Numbered from the stretch's first letter, positions 1 through 7,354 are shown. The stretch: DNA of 7,374 nt from Planctomycetota bacterium (GCA_021778575.1 JAJYCH010000228.1:1-7374); one strand, 5' to 3'. Numbers and translations: made by a program. The notes: a model not told the origin generated them from the sequence alone.

Positions 1-52
1 TCCTCGGCCTCCGTGGGGGTGATCGATCTCTGTAGGACCGTTCACCCTAACG

Positions 53-77
53 GAGCCGTCTGGGGTGGGCTCTTTTT
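53..77 (+). terminator. Possible hairpin plus T-run (terminator-like)
   Basis: GAGCC (53-57) can pair with GGCTC (68-72) around a 10-base loop, and five T follow directly (73-77). This resembles a short intrinsic terminator that would stop rightward transcription before the IS element. The stem is only five pairs, so the call is weak. A second hairpin-like element sits just upstream (CCGTT 38-42 with AACGG 49-53). Confidence 0.25.
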
Positions 78-123
78 AGACGATCATTTTGCCCCAGGGT
101 GGGCTCTTTTTAGACGATCATTT
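63..123. repeat. 27-base direct repeat, two copies, 34-base period
   Basis: Positions 63-89 and 97-123 are identical over 27 bases, separated by seven unrelated bases. Each copy begins GGGTGGGCTC, passes through a five-T run and ends TAGACGATCATTT. The second copy crosses the inferred left end of the IS element (TA at 111-112). The repeat could be a local tandem duplication made after insertion, or a remnant of a second related IS end. The reverse complement of its middle part resembles the 3' end of the helicase gene (ATGATC followed by TA). Confidence 0.85.
91..111 (+). terminator. Second hairpin plus T-run, immediately left of the IS end
   Basis: GCCC (91-94) can pair with GGGC (101-104), and a run of five T follows at 107-111. 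This repeats the layout of the first terminator-like unit 34 bases earlier. The stem is only four pairs, so this could simply be a by-product of the repeated sequence. Confidence 0.2.
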
Positions 124-134
124 CCAACTTCTCT
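113..134 (+). repeat. Inferred left terminal inverted repeat of the IS630 element
   Basis: This follows the TA at 111-112. Compared with the reverse complement of 1480-1501, it shares GA, then G, then TTTC, then scattered A, T, C and CT matches. Counting the flanking TA, 14 of 24 positions agree. An alternative left end at the TA of 77-78 gives only about 10 of 24 matches. Confidence 0.4.
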
Positions 135-181
135 CTGGGCCAGGAGCCCTCCACTCGACTTTCACACAACGGAACTCGGTC

Positions 182-475
182 ATGCCACGACCTATCTCGG
201 AGAATGTCCACCTATCCGACCCCGAGCGTGCTCGGCTCGAAGCCCTGGTGCGGGCCGGTTCCACACCTCAAGCCCTCGTCTTTCGATGCCGCTTGATTCT
301 CAGGAGCGCCGCCCAGGACAAACCGACCAACCTCGAAATTGCCGCCGAGTTCGCCTGCAATCGACACACCGCCGGACGCTGGAGGAAACGTTACCTCCAG
401 CACGGATTGGCCGGACTTCAGGATGCTCCGCGGTCGGGTCGGCCGCGGAGCTTTCCCCCCCTCACGACGGCTTGA
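182..475 (+). CDS. IS630-family transposase, orfA (N-terminal DNA-binding part)
   Basis: This is the 97-residue N-terminal part of the transposase, which binds the IS ends. Residues about 10-80 form the helix-turn-helix region usual for IS630 proteins (LSDPERARLEALVRAG, then a second helical unit around NLEIAAEFACNRHTAGRW). The GRPR linker motif follows at residues 87-90. I chose the ATG at 182 because the IS630 homology begins there and a weak ribosome binding site (GGAA, 171-174) lies seven bases upstream. An open TTG start at 89 would only add repeat-derived residues. The frame closes at a TGA (473-475) shortly after a C7 run. Continuation of the homology lies one base forward in orfB, so on its own this frame lacks all catalytic residues. 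Confidence 0.8.
   Translation: MPRPISENVHLSDPERARLEALVRAGSTPQALVFRCRLILRSAAQDKPTNLEIAAEFACNRHTAGRWRKRYLQHGLAGLQDAPRSGRPRSFPPLTTA
452..463 (+). other. C7 run joining transposase orfA and orfB (+1 frame shift site)
   Basis: The sequence reads TTT followed by seven C (455-461) and then TCA. The orfA frame reads Phe-Pro-Pro-Leu and stops at 475. The frame one base forward reads Phe-Pro-Pro-Ser-Arg-Arg-Leu-Asp-Val and carries on through the whole catalytic domain. Both frames encode Phe-Pro-Pro across the run, so the ribosome or polymerase could slip here without changing residues. Some IS630-family elements do have split transposases expressed by frameshifting. A simple one-base indel (mutation or sequencing error in the homopolymer) would look the same. 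Confidence 0.6.
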
Positions 476-1481
476 TGTCATCTCCCTGGCCAGCAGTTCG
501 ACCACCGAACAGGGACAGGTCGCGACTCGCTGGGCACTCGATGACCTGGCCGCCGCCCTGATCAATCGAGCCCACCACGACCAGGCCATGAGCCGCTCGA
601 CGATCTTCAGGGTGCTCGACGAGGCCGATCTCAAGCCGCATCGGAGTGTCTACTGGCTGAACAGCCATGACCCCGACTTTGATGCCAAGGCCCGCGAGAT
701 TTGTCAACTGTATGTCAAGGCACCTGCGATGCACCAAGAGGGTCGATTGCTGATTTGCTGTGATGAGAAGACGGGGATGCAAGCCTTGGGTCGCCCCGAT
801 CCCACGCAACCGGCCCAGCCTGGCCAGCCCGAAAAGCGTGAGAACGACTACATCCGGTACGGCACACGCACCATGATCACTTCATTCGTCGTGGCCACCG
901 GACAGGTCATCGGCGACCTGGGACCGACCCGGACCAGCGTGGACTTCGCGGCGCACCTGAGTCACGTCGCGGACCAGTTTCCGGAGATCCAGGGGTGTGA
1001 TTGGGTGATGGACAACCTCAATACACATTGGAGTCTGGATGTCTGTCGTCTGATCGCCGACCTCTGCAAAGTCCCCTTCGTCGAGGGGGAACTGCGAACC
1101 GGTCAGCAGCGTCGTGCCTTCTTGACAGACCCGACGCACAAGCACGTGTTCCACTTCACACCGACACATGGCTCGTGGCTGAACCAGGTCGAGTTGTGGT
1201 TCAGAGTGCTGGCACGGCGGTTATTGAAACGAGTTGATTTCAGTTCGATGAATGACTTCGAGGCAAGACTCCTCGCTTTCGTCGCGGACTACAACAAGAA
1301 TCATGCCCATCCCTACCGCTGGACGTATACGGGGACGCCCTTGGTACGAGGGATTCCGTTCAGTCAGACCCGTCGCCAGGAGCGGCAGGGGCGAGCGTGG
1401 TTCAGCCCTCGGCCCCAGCGATTCGAGCGTGAGCTGTATCCCCCCAGGCCGTATCATCGCAAGCCGAAGAAAACTGGCTAG
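462..1481 (+). CDS. IS630-family transposase, orfB (DDE catalytic part)
   Basis: This is the catalytic part of the transposase, which cuts and rejoins DNA at the IS ends and at TA targets. Its frame is open from 339, but homology only starts after the C7 run. It has no good start codon of its own there, so it is probably made as an orfA-orfB fusion of about 432 residues. In fusion numbering the DDE triad is D194 (ICCDEKTG, codon at 762), D277 (VMDNLNTH, codon at 1011) and E337 (HGSWLNQVE, codon at 1191). All three are intact in their family motifs. The second D and the E are 59 residues apart, longer than the 34 typical of Tc1-like enzymes, because of an insert around EGELRTGQQRR. The C-terminus is rich in Arg and Pro (YPPRPYHRKPKKTG). 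It is convergent with the helicase gene, with 19 bases between the two stop codons. Whether the element is active depends on the frame join. Confidence 0.85.
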   Translation, partial: SRRLDVISLASSSTTEQGQVATRWALDDLAAALINRAHHDQAMSRSTIFRVLDEADLKPHRSVYWLNSHDPDFDAKAREICQLYVKAPAMHQEGRLLICCDEKTGMQALGRPDPTQPAQPGQPEKRENDYIRYGTRTMITSFVVATGQVIGDLGPTRTSVDFAAHLSHVADQFPEIQGCDWVMDNLNTHWSLDVCRLIADLCKVPFVEGELRTGQQRRAFLTDPTHKHVFHFTPTHGSWLNQVELWFRVLARRLLKRVDFSSMNDFEARLLAFVADYNKNHAHPYRWTYTGTPLVRGIPFSQTRRQERQGRAWFSPRPQRFERELYPPRPYHRKPKKTG

Positions 1482-1501
1482 GGATTTACGAAACAGACAT
1501 C
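1480..1501 (-). repeat. Inferred right terminal inverted repeat of the IS630 element
   Basis: This is the partner of the left end at 113-134. It begins at the last base of the transposase stop codon region and ends just before the TA at 1502-1503. That TA, read on the minus strand, forms the first two bases of the helicase stop codon. Confidence 0.4.
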
Positions 1502-4500
1502 TAGATCATACCCTCGCCGAGCATGCTACTCCAGGCTTTGAGGGCAAGTCGGCGACGGAGCAGGCCCCGGGCCATCATCTCCTGGGCATCGAAGGTAAGC
1601 AGGCAGTCGAGGCAGGCGGTCTCGCACCGGGCGTCATGTTCGGGATCGCCTCGGAGAGTTTGAGTGATTTCTTCCAGCCAGGATCGCCCGCGATCTGGGT
1701 CAAGGCGCCGCTCGAAGAGTTCGCCGACGTGACCGGCCCCGCCCGGGACGTTGTCGTACAGCACCAGTGCCCGGCCAAGTGAGAAGCACCCGAGTTCGCG
1801 GGTGTCGATATCTAGAAGTCGCGCGGCCGACGCCAGCATGGCCCGGGCTAGAGTCTCGACGATAGCCTCTACGTCGTCGGGGTCGGCCTGGATTGGCAGG
1901 ATTTGATCGAGGTCAATCAGGAGAATGTCGGTCGTTTCCCTGGCAGCGAGTACCTGTCGGCGAAGTGGCGGGGGGTCGCCTTGTCTGAAGCAATCATACC
2001 GGTCATTAGTGTCGGTGAGCTTTGAATGTTTCAAGAAGCTTTGTGGAAGTCCATTTCTCCCTTCGGCATTCTGGCCCGGATTCATCTCGGGCTCGGACTC
2101 GGCATATCCGCACTTGACGCAGATAGCGAACCCGCGATTGTTCTCCCCTTTATGGTACACCAGGATCTCGCCGTCATCGCGGTAGCGAGTGGTCAATCCC
2201 GGGACGCCGCCAAAATCCTGGGCAGACTCGATTTCGGCCTCGCCTCGGGCAAAACTGATCGTGGCGCGATCGACGGTGCCAACTCCTACGACATCCGTCC
2301 CCCGGCGGGGCGGGTCCCAGGCGGCCGTGGTGAACCCGTGGCGGGGCAATAGAAGATAGATGGCCGGTCCCTCCGGACCGGCTTCGCAGATCGGGCATCG
2401 GTCAAAGGGGTCTGTTGAGTCGATCCTATATGAGAAATGGCCATTCTGGCATGACGAACCGACCCCCCTCAAGCCGAAGGCGGAGTCAAGGTTCGCTCCG
2501 GTCCAGTGTTTCATCAGGCCCCTGGAAGTGATCACTTTACCCCCGGCCAGGAGCTTCGAGCCGGGGGCGTACTCGCGGAGCGCGAGCAGGCCGCCGCGCT
2601 CAAGGCGGAACTGGTCCTCGTCGCGGACCCTATCTCGGCCCGACTTGTCGGGTTTGACTTCGGTTACCCGGAGCTTGAGCACGCCGATCGGGAAGCCGTA
2701 GCGAGGGAGGACCTGGCGGTCCGCCAGAACCTCAATCACCGTGGTATCGGCCAGAGTGTTGATCTGGTGGCAAAGGGCGTTGGCCTTGGCCCGGTTGGCG
2801 GCGTCGGCTTCCGTGGGAATTTCCTTCCAGGCGGAGAGCACTGAGTCGTGATCGGACCGCCACTCGTTGATGGCCCGCTCGAACCGATCTCGGACAACGC
2901 CGAGGAACTTCGACCAAGCGCCGTGCGCCCCGGCAGCCGGGGTGTTCACGAGGATCGAACCGAGCGGGCCGGCCAGCTTCGCTCGCCCTGCTTCGGTCGA
3001 GGCCCAGTCCAGAAAGGTCAGGAAAGCGCCGGACAGCCCGGCCAAGTCCGCTGCGATCCAGTCCAGGTTGACCGGGACGGCGAACGGGCTCGACGTCTGA
3101 ATCGCGGGCTTGACCCGATTGGCTCCCCAGAAATCGACCGATTCGACGCCGCAGAAGCGGCCCATCAGGCCGTAAGCTCTCATCGCGCCGACCCGGTGCC
3201 CCTCGGGATAGACTTCCCGGAAGAACGCCCCAAGTAGAAACGCCCGGGCGTGGCGGAGTCCAAGTCGTTCCCGGCCGAGCAGGACGTTGGGCCTCCGGAG
3301 GGGCCTCTGGAGGTAGCCGCCGAGGTCGCCGAAGACCGCTCGGTCATAGGGTCGGGGCCTAGCGAAGGTCACGACGATCGACGAGCCGTCGGCCCTTCGA
3401 CCTGCACGACCAGCCCTCTGGAGGTAGTTTGCCCTGCCTGGGGGGACGTTTCCCATAAGGACCGCCGAAAGGCCGCCTATGTCAATCCCGAGTTCCAGTG
3501 TCGTTGTCGAGCTGAGGACGTTTCGGACGCCCGAGCGGAACAGATCCTGGAGCCTTCGGTTCTCGGTCGGGTCGAGCTGGGCGCTGTGCTCCTCGGCCCA
3601 GAGGGCTTGTTCAAAGATCGCCGAGTTCTTGAATTCGCGGCGAACCCGGCCAAACCTTGGATCTTGGTCGAGCGTGTCGTGATCGGTCGCCTGGAGATTG
3701 CAGCATCCCGCTTCGGGTGCAGAGCCGAGAACTGATCGGGGCCAGAAGTGCCCAGTCCGCTTGCAGATGAACGGAGAGACGGGACGTCTCAGACCAAGTT
3801 TGTCGAAATCGATCTGGAGCACCGGGGATTCCTGACCTTGGGTGTTGGGCTTGTTCCCTCGCAGGAGCCAGGGCAATTCTGAGTTCCGGATCGCGCCGAA
3901 AGCCAGTCTGAGGAATTCCGGTGCCAGGGCCTCGCCCTCGGGAGCCGGCAAGCCCGACGCGGCCAGGACCGAGGCGGCGAACCCGCGGCGGACCTGCTTT
4001 GAGGTGGAACCAACTAGCCGGAACAAGTGGAAGCCTTCGGCGTCGGCCGAACACCATTTGCCGATCAGCTCGGATTGCGGATACTCCGCATCCCCCTTCG
4101 CGCCGAGTGTCACACCGCCTTCGGAGCGAATCGAGTCGCAAACCGCCGCCAGGAAGTCGGTCCAGGCTTCGCGAATCCGAGGCCGAGCGTCGGCCTTCGA
4201 GAGTTTCCCGACGAACCCTTCGTCGATCGAGAGGCAGTCGAGTCCTGGGTAGACGACCTCGATCAGTCCCGCCGTTTCCAGAGTGATTTGCCCTCGCGCG
4301 GGCCTGGCCAACTCCCGGCCGATCAATCCCGACAACCGCTTCGCGATGGACCCGGCGTTTCGCTCCCAGGTTTCGGCCGACCATGATGAGGACTGGTGGG
4401 ATTCGGACTGATCATAATCGATCAACTCGCAGAGGATCGCCCGACTGGCGGCGTACTTCGAGATCGAGTCGGCCCAGTCAGCGATTGTCCCGCCCCATCT

Positions 4501-6825
4501 GGCCGCGTCGATGTCGCGTTGGATCTGTTCCAAATCGCGCTCGATCCCCTCCCTCTGCGAATCTGTCATGTTGGGTCGGGCGAGTCTGGCCTGCTTTGCC
4601 ACCCTGTCTTCTTCGAGGTCAGCGATCCGCGACTCATCGGCGGCCGAGCCCCGGCTCTCGACGAATCGGGCGATCGCCGCCCTGGTGAGTTGAGTCTCGT
4701 GCTGGGTGGTCAGCCTCGGTCCGAGGCGGGCGGCCTCGGCTCGGCTGTCGCTGAAGGCGAGCAGTCTGCGCCCACGAGCCGGCTTCGACGACGCGGAGGT
4801 TGAGGGGTACTCGGGTAAACCGGCAAGCAAAGTTTCGGCCACGATTGAGAGGGTCAGCGGCGATCCCGAGGAGAACGACCTCCACTCCTTCGCCGAATTC
4901 GAACCGCAGCCAGGGCAATCCTCGACCGTCCAGAATTTGACCCGACCCGATCCGATCCTTCGCCCGGTTGCCGGGTCCACCCCGATGGATCGCACGCCAT
5001 CGATCGCGGCCGTCGAGAATCGGAGAACGGATTCCTTGCCGGGGCGGGATGGGACGGGCCGGAAGATCCCATCTCGATCACCCTCGACCGCAGCGAGGCC
5101 CCACGCCCCGCAGTGGCCGCAACGGTGGATCGTCATCGTGGCCGAGCCGCACGAATCGCAGCGATCGGCGTGGCCGGCCATGACCCGACCGAGCCCGTTG
5201 AGTTTGCGGGCGACCTCGGCGTTGCAGCCGGGTTCAAGGCAGGCCACCAGGCCATCGGTCGGCTTGACGAGGACGTGGAGACGATGCGGCAGTAGCGGAT
5301 AACCCCCGACCGCTTCCCGGGCCGCCGCGCCGGCCTGGAGGAGTTTGACGGTTGCCTCCAAGGAATAACCGTCGGCATCGCCCCAGATCTCCGAGGCCAG
5401 CTTTTCGAGCCGTACATGCCGATCCCGGAACAGAATCTCGTCGATCCGCCGGAGGGTCGGCGAGTGCCGCAAGGCCCCGCGCAGGAGCAAGGCTGGCCGG
5501 TTTTCGCAAGCGGCGTACGCCTTGGTCACTTCGGCCTCATCGACCACGTTTCGGAGATCGTCGGCCAGGGCTCGGCAATCTTCGGTCGACTCGGCCAGCG
5601 CGAACCCACCCTGGGGGTCGGCGATCATGGTTGGATTCGTCAGCCACCCCCGCTCGGCGACGACCCGGGCAATAGGCTCGACCCGAGGGGGACTCGGCTC
5701 GTCGAACGGGTTCCCGGCCCTCAGCCCTTCGATGACCCGGACTATCGCGGGCGGCTTGGTGAATAACCTCGAGGCGAACTCGCACAACACGTCTTGGTCG
5801 CCGCTGCCCAGAGTGGCCGAGGTGGCCATGTGGAGGACCTCGGTCGATTTGAGGCCGCAACGATCGAGGACCCGACGAAGCAGGAGCGTGATCTCGGCGG
5901 CCAAGGTCCCGGTATAAAGGTGCGCCTCATCAAGGACGATCGACCGGAGGTCGGTGCCGAAGAACGGCGCGTCCTGCGGCCGACAGAGCATGTACTCCAG
6001 CATCGAATAATTGGTCACCAGGATGTCGGGCTGGGGTCCACGGGGCCGATCATCGGCGACCTTCCGCCCCGACGCGTCTTCCAGGCCCCGGGCCTCCTGG
6101 CGAGTCCTCATCCTGCTCCGGTCATACTTCGGCGTGTCGTTCTTATTCGCCGTCTTGTGGTCCTCGGGAGTTTCGGAGGTGAAGTTGAACAGAGTCAGCC
6201 GGTCTTGCCCCTTGAGCCACGAGTGTAGCCGGTCGACTTGGTCGTTGACCAAGGCGTTCATCGGGTAGAGGATCAGCGAGCGGACCCCTCGATGGTCGGA
6301 CGACCTGGGGTTCGAGGCCAGGTCGTCGAGCACGGGGAGAAGGAAGCTCTCCGTCTTGCCCGCGCCGGTCGGCGCGGTCACGACCAGGGCGGGTCGATCG
6401 CTCCCGGGCTCGACCCGCGCCTCATCGATCGCCCTGAGCTGGTGCGTATAGAGCGGCCTGGCCCTGGGAACGGCCCCGGCCCGGTCGAGCTGCTCGACGA
6501 GTTCTGAATTGAACCGGCCTAGCCGCTCAAGGTCGCCGAGGTTCTGGTCCGACGTCTGGGCGGGAGGAGCCGACTCGACCCAGAGGTCGCCGGTCAAGCC
6601 ACCTTCGCCGGGCGGCCCCGACCAGATCGCACGAGCGATCGATCGGAGTTGGGGGTCGCGGACATGATGGTCGTCGCTCGCGAAATCGACCAATCGTTGC
6701 CGCAACGAATCCGTAAGCTTCAGAGCGTCAAGCGGTACAAAGGCGGTCCCCCTTCCAGTGCATAAAGTTGCCGGCTTCGAGCGAGGCGAGGATGTCCAGG
6801 GCCAAGAGGAGGCGGCAGGCAACAT
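1501..6825 (-). CDS. Very large DEAD/DEAH-box helicase with C-terminal DUF1998 (DruE-like)
   Basis: A superfamily 2 helicase, presumably cytoplasmic, that uses ATP to move on or remodel DNA. Numbered from the ATG at 6825: Walker A APTGAGKT 151-158; motif Ia around LILYPMNALVNDQ 184-196; VTNYSMLEYML 270-280; DEAH 299-302; SAT 336-338. A zinc-ribbon region follows (C529/C534, CDSC 556-559, CGHC 569-572, CPGC 637-640). RecA2 starts at LLAFSDSR 688-695 and is interrupted by about 390 residues, including a charged coiled-coil-like stretch 731-776. Motif V (STTTLELGIDIGGL) lies at about 1106-1119 and motif VI (QRAGRAGR) at 1136-1143. Two more Cys pairs (1477/1480, 1569/1572) precede a DUF1998/MZB domain at about 1630-1774 (LYDNVPGGAGH 1689-1699; C1734, C1738, C1741). 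Length and domain order match DruE of Druantia; MrfA is much shorter, and DISARM divides related functions between DrmA and DrmB. All helicase motifs are intact. The start is uncertain: residues 1-32 overlap the upstream gene by 98 bases and look unconserved. TTG codons at 6705 and 6693 are alternatives. The TAG stop lies at the IS boundary. Confidence 0.9.
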   Translation of the reverse strand: MLPAASSWPWTSSPRSKPATLCTGRGTAFVPLDALKLTDSLRQRLVDFASDDHHVRDPQLRSIARAIWSGPPGEGGLTGDLWVESAPPAQTSDQNLGDLERLGRFNSELVEQLDRAGAVPRARPLYTHQLRAIDEARVEPGSDRPALVVTAPTGAGKTESFLLPVLDDLASNPRSSDHRGVRSLILYPMNALVNDQVDRLHSWLKGQDRLTLFNFTSETPEDHKTANKNDTPKYDRSRMRTRQEARGLEDASGRKVADDRPRGPQPDILVTNYSMLEYMLCRPQDAPFFGTDLRSIVLDEAHLYTGTLAAEITLLLRRVLDRCGLKSTEVLHMATSATLGSGDQDVLCEFASRLFTKPPAIVRVIEGLRAGNPFDEPSPPRVEPIARVVAERGWLTNPTMIADPQGGFALAESTEDCRALADDLRNVVDEAEVTKAYAACENRPALLLRGALRHSPTLRRIDEILFRDRHVRLEKLASEIWGDADGYSLEATVKLLQAGAAAREAVGGYPLLPHRLHVLVKPTDGLVACLEPGCNAEVARKLNGLGRVMAGHADRCDSCGSATMTIHRCGHCGAWGLAAVEGDRDGIFRPVPSRPGKESVLRFSTAAIDGVRSIGVDPATGRRIGSGRVKFWTVEDCPGCGSNSAKEWRSFSSGSPLTLSIVAETLLAGLPEYPSTSASSKPARGRRLLAFSDSRAEAARLGPRLTTQHETQLTRAAIARFVESRGSAADESRIADLEEDRVAKQARLARPNMTDSQREGIERDLEQIQRDIDAARWGGTIADWADSISKYAASRAILCELIDYDQSESHQSSSWSAETWERNAGSIAKRLSGLIGRELARPARGQITLETAGLIEVVYPGLDCLSIDEGFVGKLSKADARPRIREAWTDFLAAVCDSIRSEGGVTLGAKGDAEYPQSELIGKWCSADAEGFHLFRLVGSTSKQVRRGFAASVLAASGLPAPEGEALAPEFLRLAFGAIRNSELPWLLRGNKPNTQGQESPVLQIDFDKLGLRRPVSPFICKRTGHFWPRSVLGSAPEAGCCNLQATDHDTLDQDPRFGRVRREFKNSAIFEQALWAEEHSAQLDPTENRRLQDLFRSGVRNVLSSTTTLELGIDIGGLSAVLMGNVPPGRANYLQRAGRAGRRADGSSIVVTFARPRPYDRAVFGDLGGYLQRPLRRPNVLLGRERLGLRHARAFLLGAFFREVYPEGHRVGAMRAYGLMGRFCGVESVDFWGANRVKPAIQTSSPFAVPVNLDWIAADLAGLSGAFLTFLDWASTEAGRAKLAGPLGSILVNTPAAGAHGAWSKFLGVVRDRFERAINEWRSDHDSVLSAWKEIPTEADAANRAKANALCHQINTLADTTVIEVLADRQVLPRYGFPIGVLKLRVTEVKPDKSGRDRVRDEDQFRLERGGLLALREYAPGSKLLAGGKVITSRGLMKHWTGANLDSAFGLRGVGSSCQNGHFSYRIDSTDPFDRCPICEAGPEGPAIYLLLPRHGFTTAAWDPPRRGTDVVGVGTVDRATISFARGEAEIESAQDFGGVPGLTTRYRDDGEILVYHKGENNRGFAICVKCGYAESEPEMNPGQNAEGRNGLPQSFLKHSKLTDTNDRYDCFRQGDPPPLRRQVLAARETTDILLIDLDQILPIQADPDDVEAIVETLARAMLASAARLLDIDTRELGCFSLGRALVLYDNVPGGAGHVGELFERRLDPDRGRSWLEEITQTLRGDPEHDARCETACLDCLLTFDAQEMMARGLLRRRLALKAWSSMLGEGMI

Positions 6826-7354
6826 ACTGCGTGACGGCGAGGTCGAGGTTGGCCCTCTGATCGAGTTTGCCTTCGATCGTCAGGCCGAGTACTGAAGCGA
6901 TACCGGCCCGGTTCAATGTCTTGAGGAACTCGACGTCGAGGTTGGTGACGCGTCTGATCGCCTCGTGGTCGGTTTCGCCTTTCAAGTCCGGGTCGCGGAC
7001 CTCGAACCGAAGCGATCGCTCGATCCGATCGCGTAGCCACCCGATCACGGCCCGGGATTCGGCGGGGAAGGCTTCAGCGAGTCTTCGGAGATACCGGCCC
7101 ATCAGCGTTGGGCAGACCTCCATCAGCCGGAGGGACACGGCGACCTCGGGAAACTCCCCGGGGGTATCGAAGGCCCGGCCGAGGGCCTCGATCTCGGCAG
7201 AACCTGGTTTCCAATCCCGGAACGCCGCCCGGATCGCAAATCGCCAGCCGTCGGGGACCTCGGGCGCGAGCCAGGCCCGGAGGACTTCCGCCGGCAAGCT
7301 ACCGGAAAGACGGCGAACATCCGGAAGCGATCGACCTTCAAGCACGGGAAGCAT
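6728..7354 (-). CDS. Uncharacterised 208-residue protein upstream of the helicase
   Basis: I do not recognise the family. The protein is soluble and probably largely helical. It has no signal peptide, no clear membrane segment and no Cys pairs or catalytic motif that I can name. Two Trp-containing segments (around residues 37 and 48), a charged middle (SLRFEVRDPDLKGETDHE, about 114-131) and a hydrophobic helix-like stretch at about 175-192 stand out. The ATG at 7354 is the first start after an in-frame TGA at 7358-7360, so the gene is complete at its 5' end. No ribosome binding site is visible, which suggests translational coupling to a gene upstream. It runs in the same direction as the helicase, and its stop (6728-6730) lies inside the helicase open frame, so the two are very likely co-transcribed. 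The coupling suggests a role in the same system. It could also be the N-terminal part of one longer protein broken or shifted at a G5 run near its end. Confidence 0.7.
   Translation of the reverse strand: MLPVLEGRSLPDVRRLSGSLPAEVLRAWLAPEVPDGWRFAIRAAFRDWKPGSAEIEALGRAFDTPGEFPEVAVSLRLMEVCPTLMGRYLRRLAEAFPAESRAVIGWLRDRIERSLRFEVRDPDLKGETDHEAIRRVTNLDVEFLKTLNRAGIASVLGLTIEGKLDQRANLDLAVTQYVACRLLLALDILASLEAGNFMHWKGDRLCTA

Larger units (their letters stand above)
113..1501 (+). mobile_element. IS630-family insertion sequence, about 1.39 kb
   Basis: The element carries an IS630-type DDE transposase split over two frames. The ends were inferred from a TA dinucleotide on each side (111-112 and 1502-1503), the target duplication typical of IS630/Tc1/mariner elements. 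They are also supported by an imperfect terminal inverted repeat. Reading inward from each TA, 14 of the first 24 bases agree (shared pattern TAGA.G....TTTC), with no gap needed. The transposase fills most of the element, leaving about 70 bases on the left and 20 on the right, which is normal for the family. The right end touches the stop codon of the convergent helicase gene. The transposase assignment is firm, but the exact ends are tentative because the inverted repeat is diverged. Confidence 0.7.

Noticed and set aside
339..452. Upstream extension of the transposase orfB frame, with a possible TTG start at 339
   Set aside because: The residues before the C7 run are an out-of-frame reading of orfA and carry no transposase similarity; the real N-terminus is in the other frame from 182.
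1504..1530. Full inverted copy of the 27-base left repeat at the right end of the IS
   Set aside because: Only the short ATGATC-TA resemblance is present; the GC-rich arm and A-run of the unit are absent at the right end.
3611..4384. Open minus-strand frame of 257 residues
   Set aside because: It lies wholly inside the helicase gene in another frame and is Arg/Gly/Pro-rich without domain features, as expected of a shadow frame in GC-rich DNA.
1501..6825. Many plus-strand open frames of 60-200 residues opposite the helicase
   Set aside because: They are low-complexity, Arg/Pro/Ser-rich shadows of one continuous coding frame with intact helicase motifs.
1501..6825. Helicase as an IS-truncated pseudogene
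   Set aside because: The DUF1998 domain is complete through the Cys cluster and the following helix, and the reconstructed pre-insertion sequence gives a stop at the same residue.
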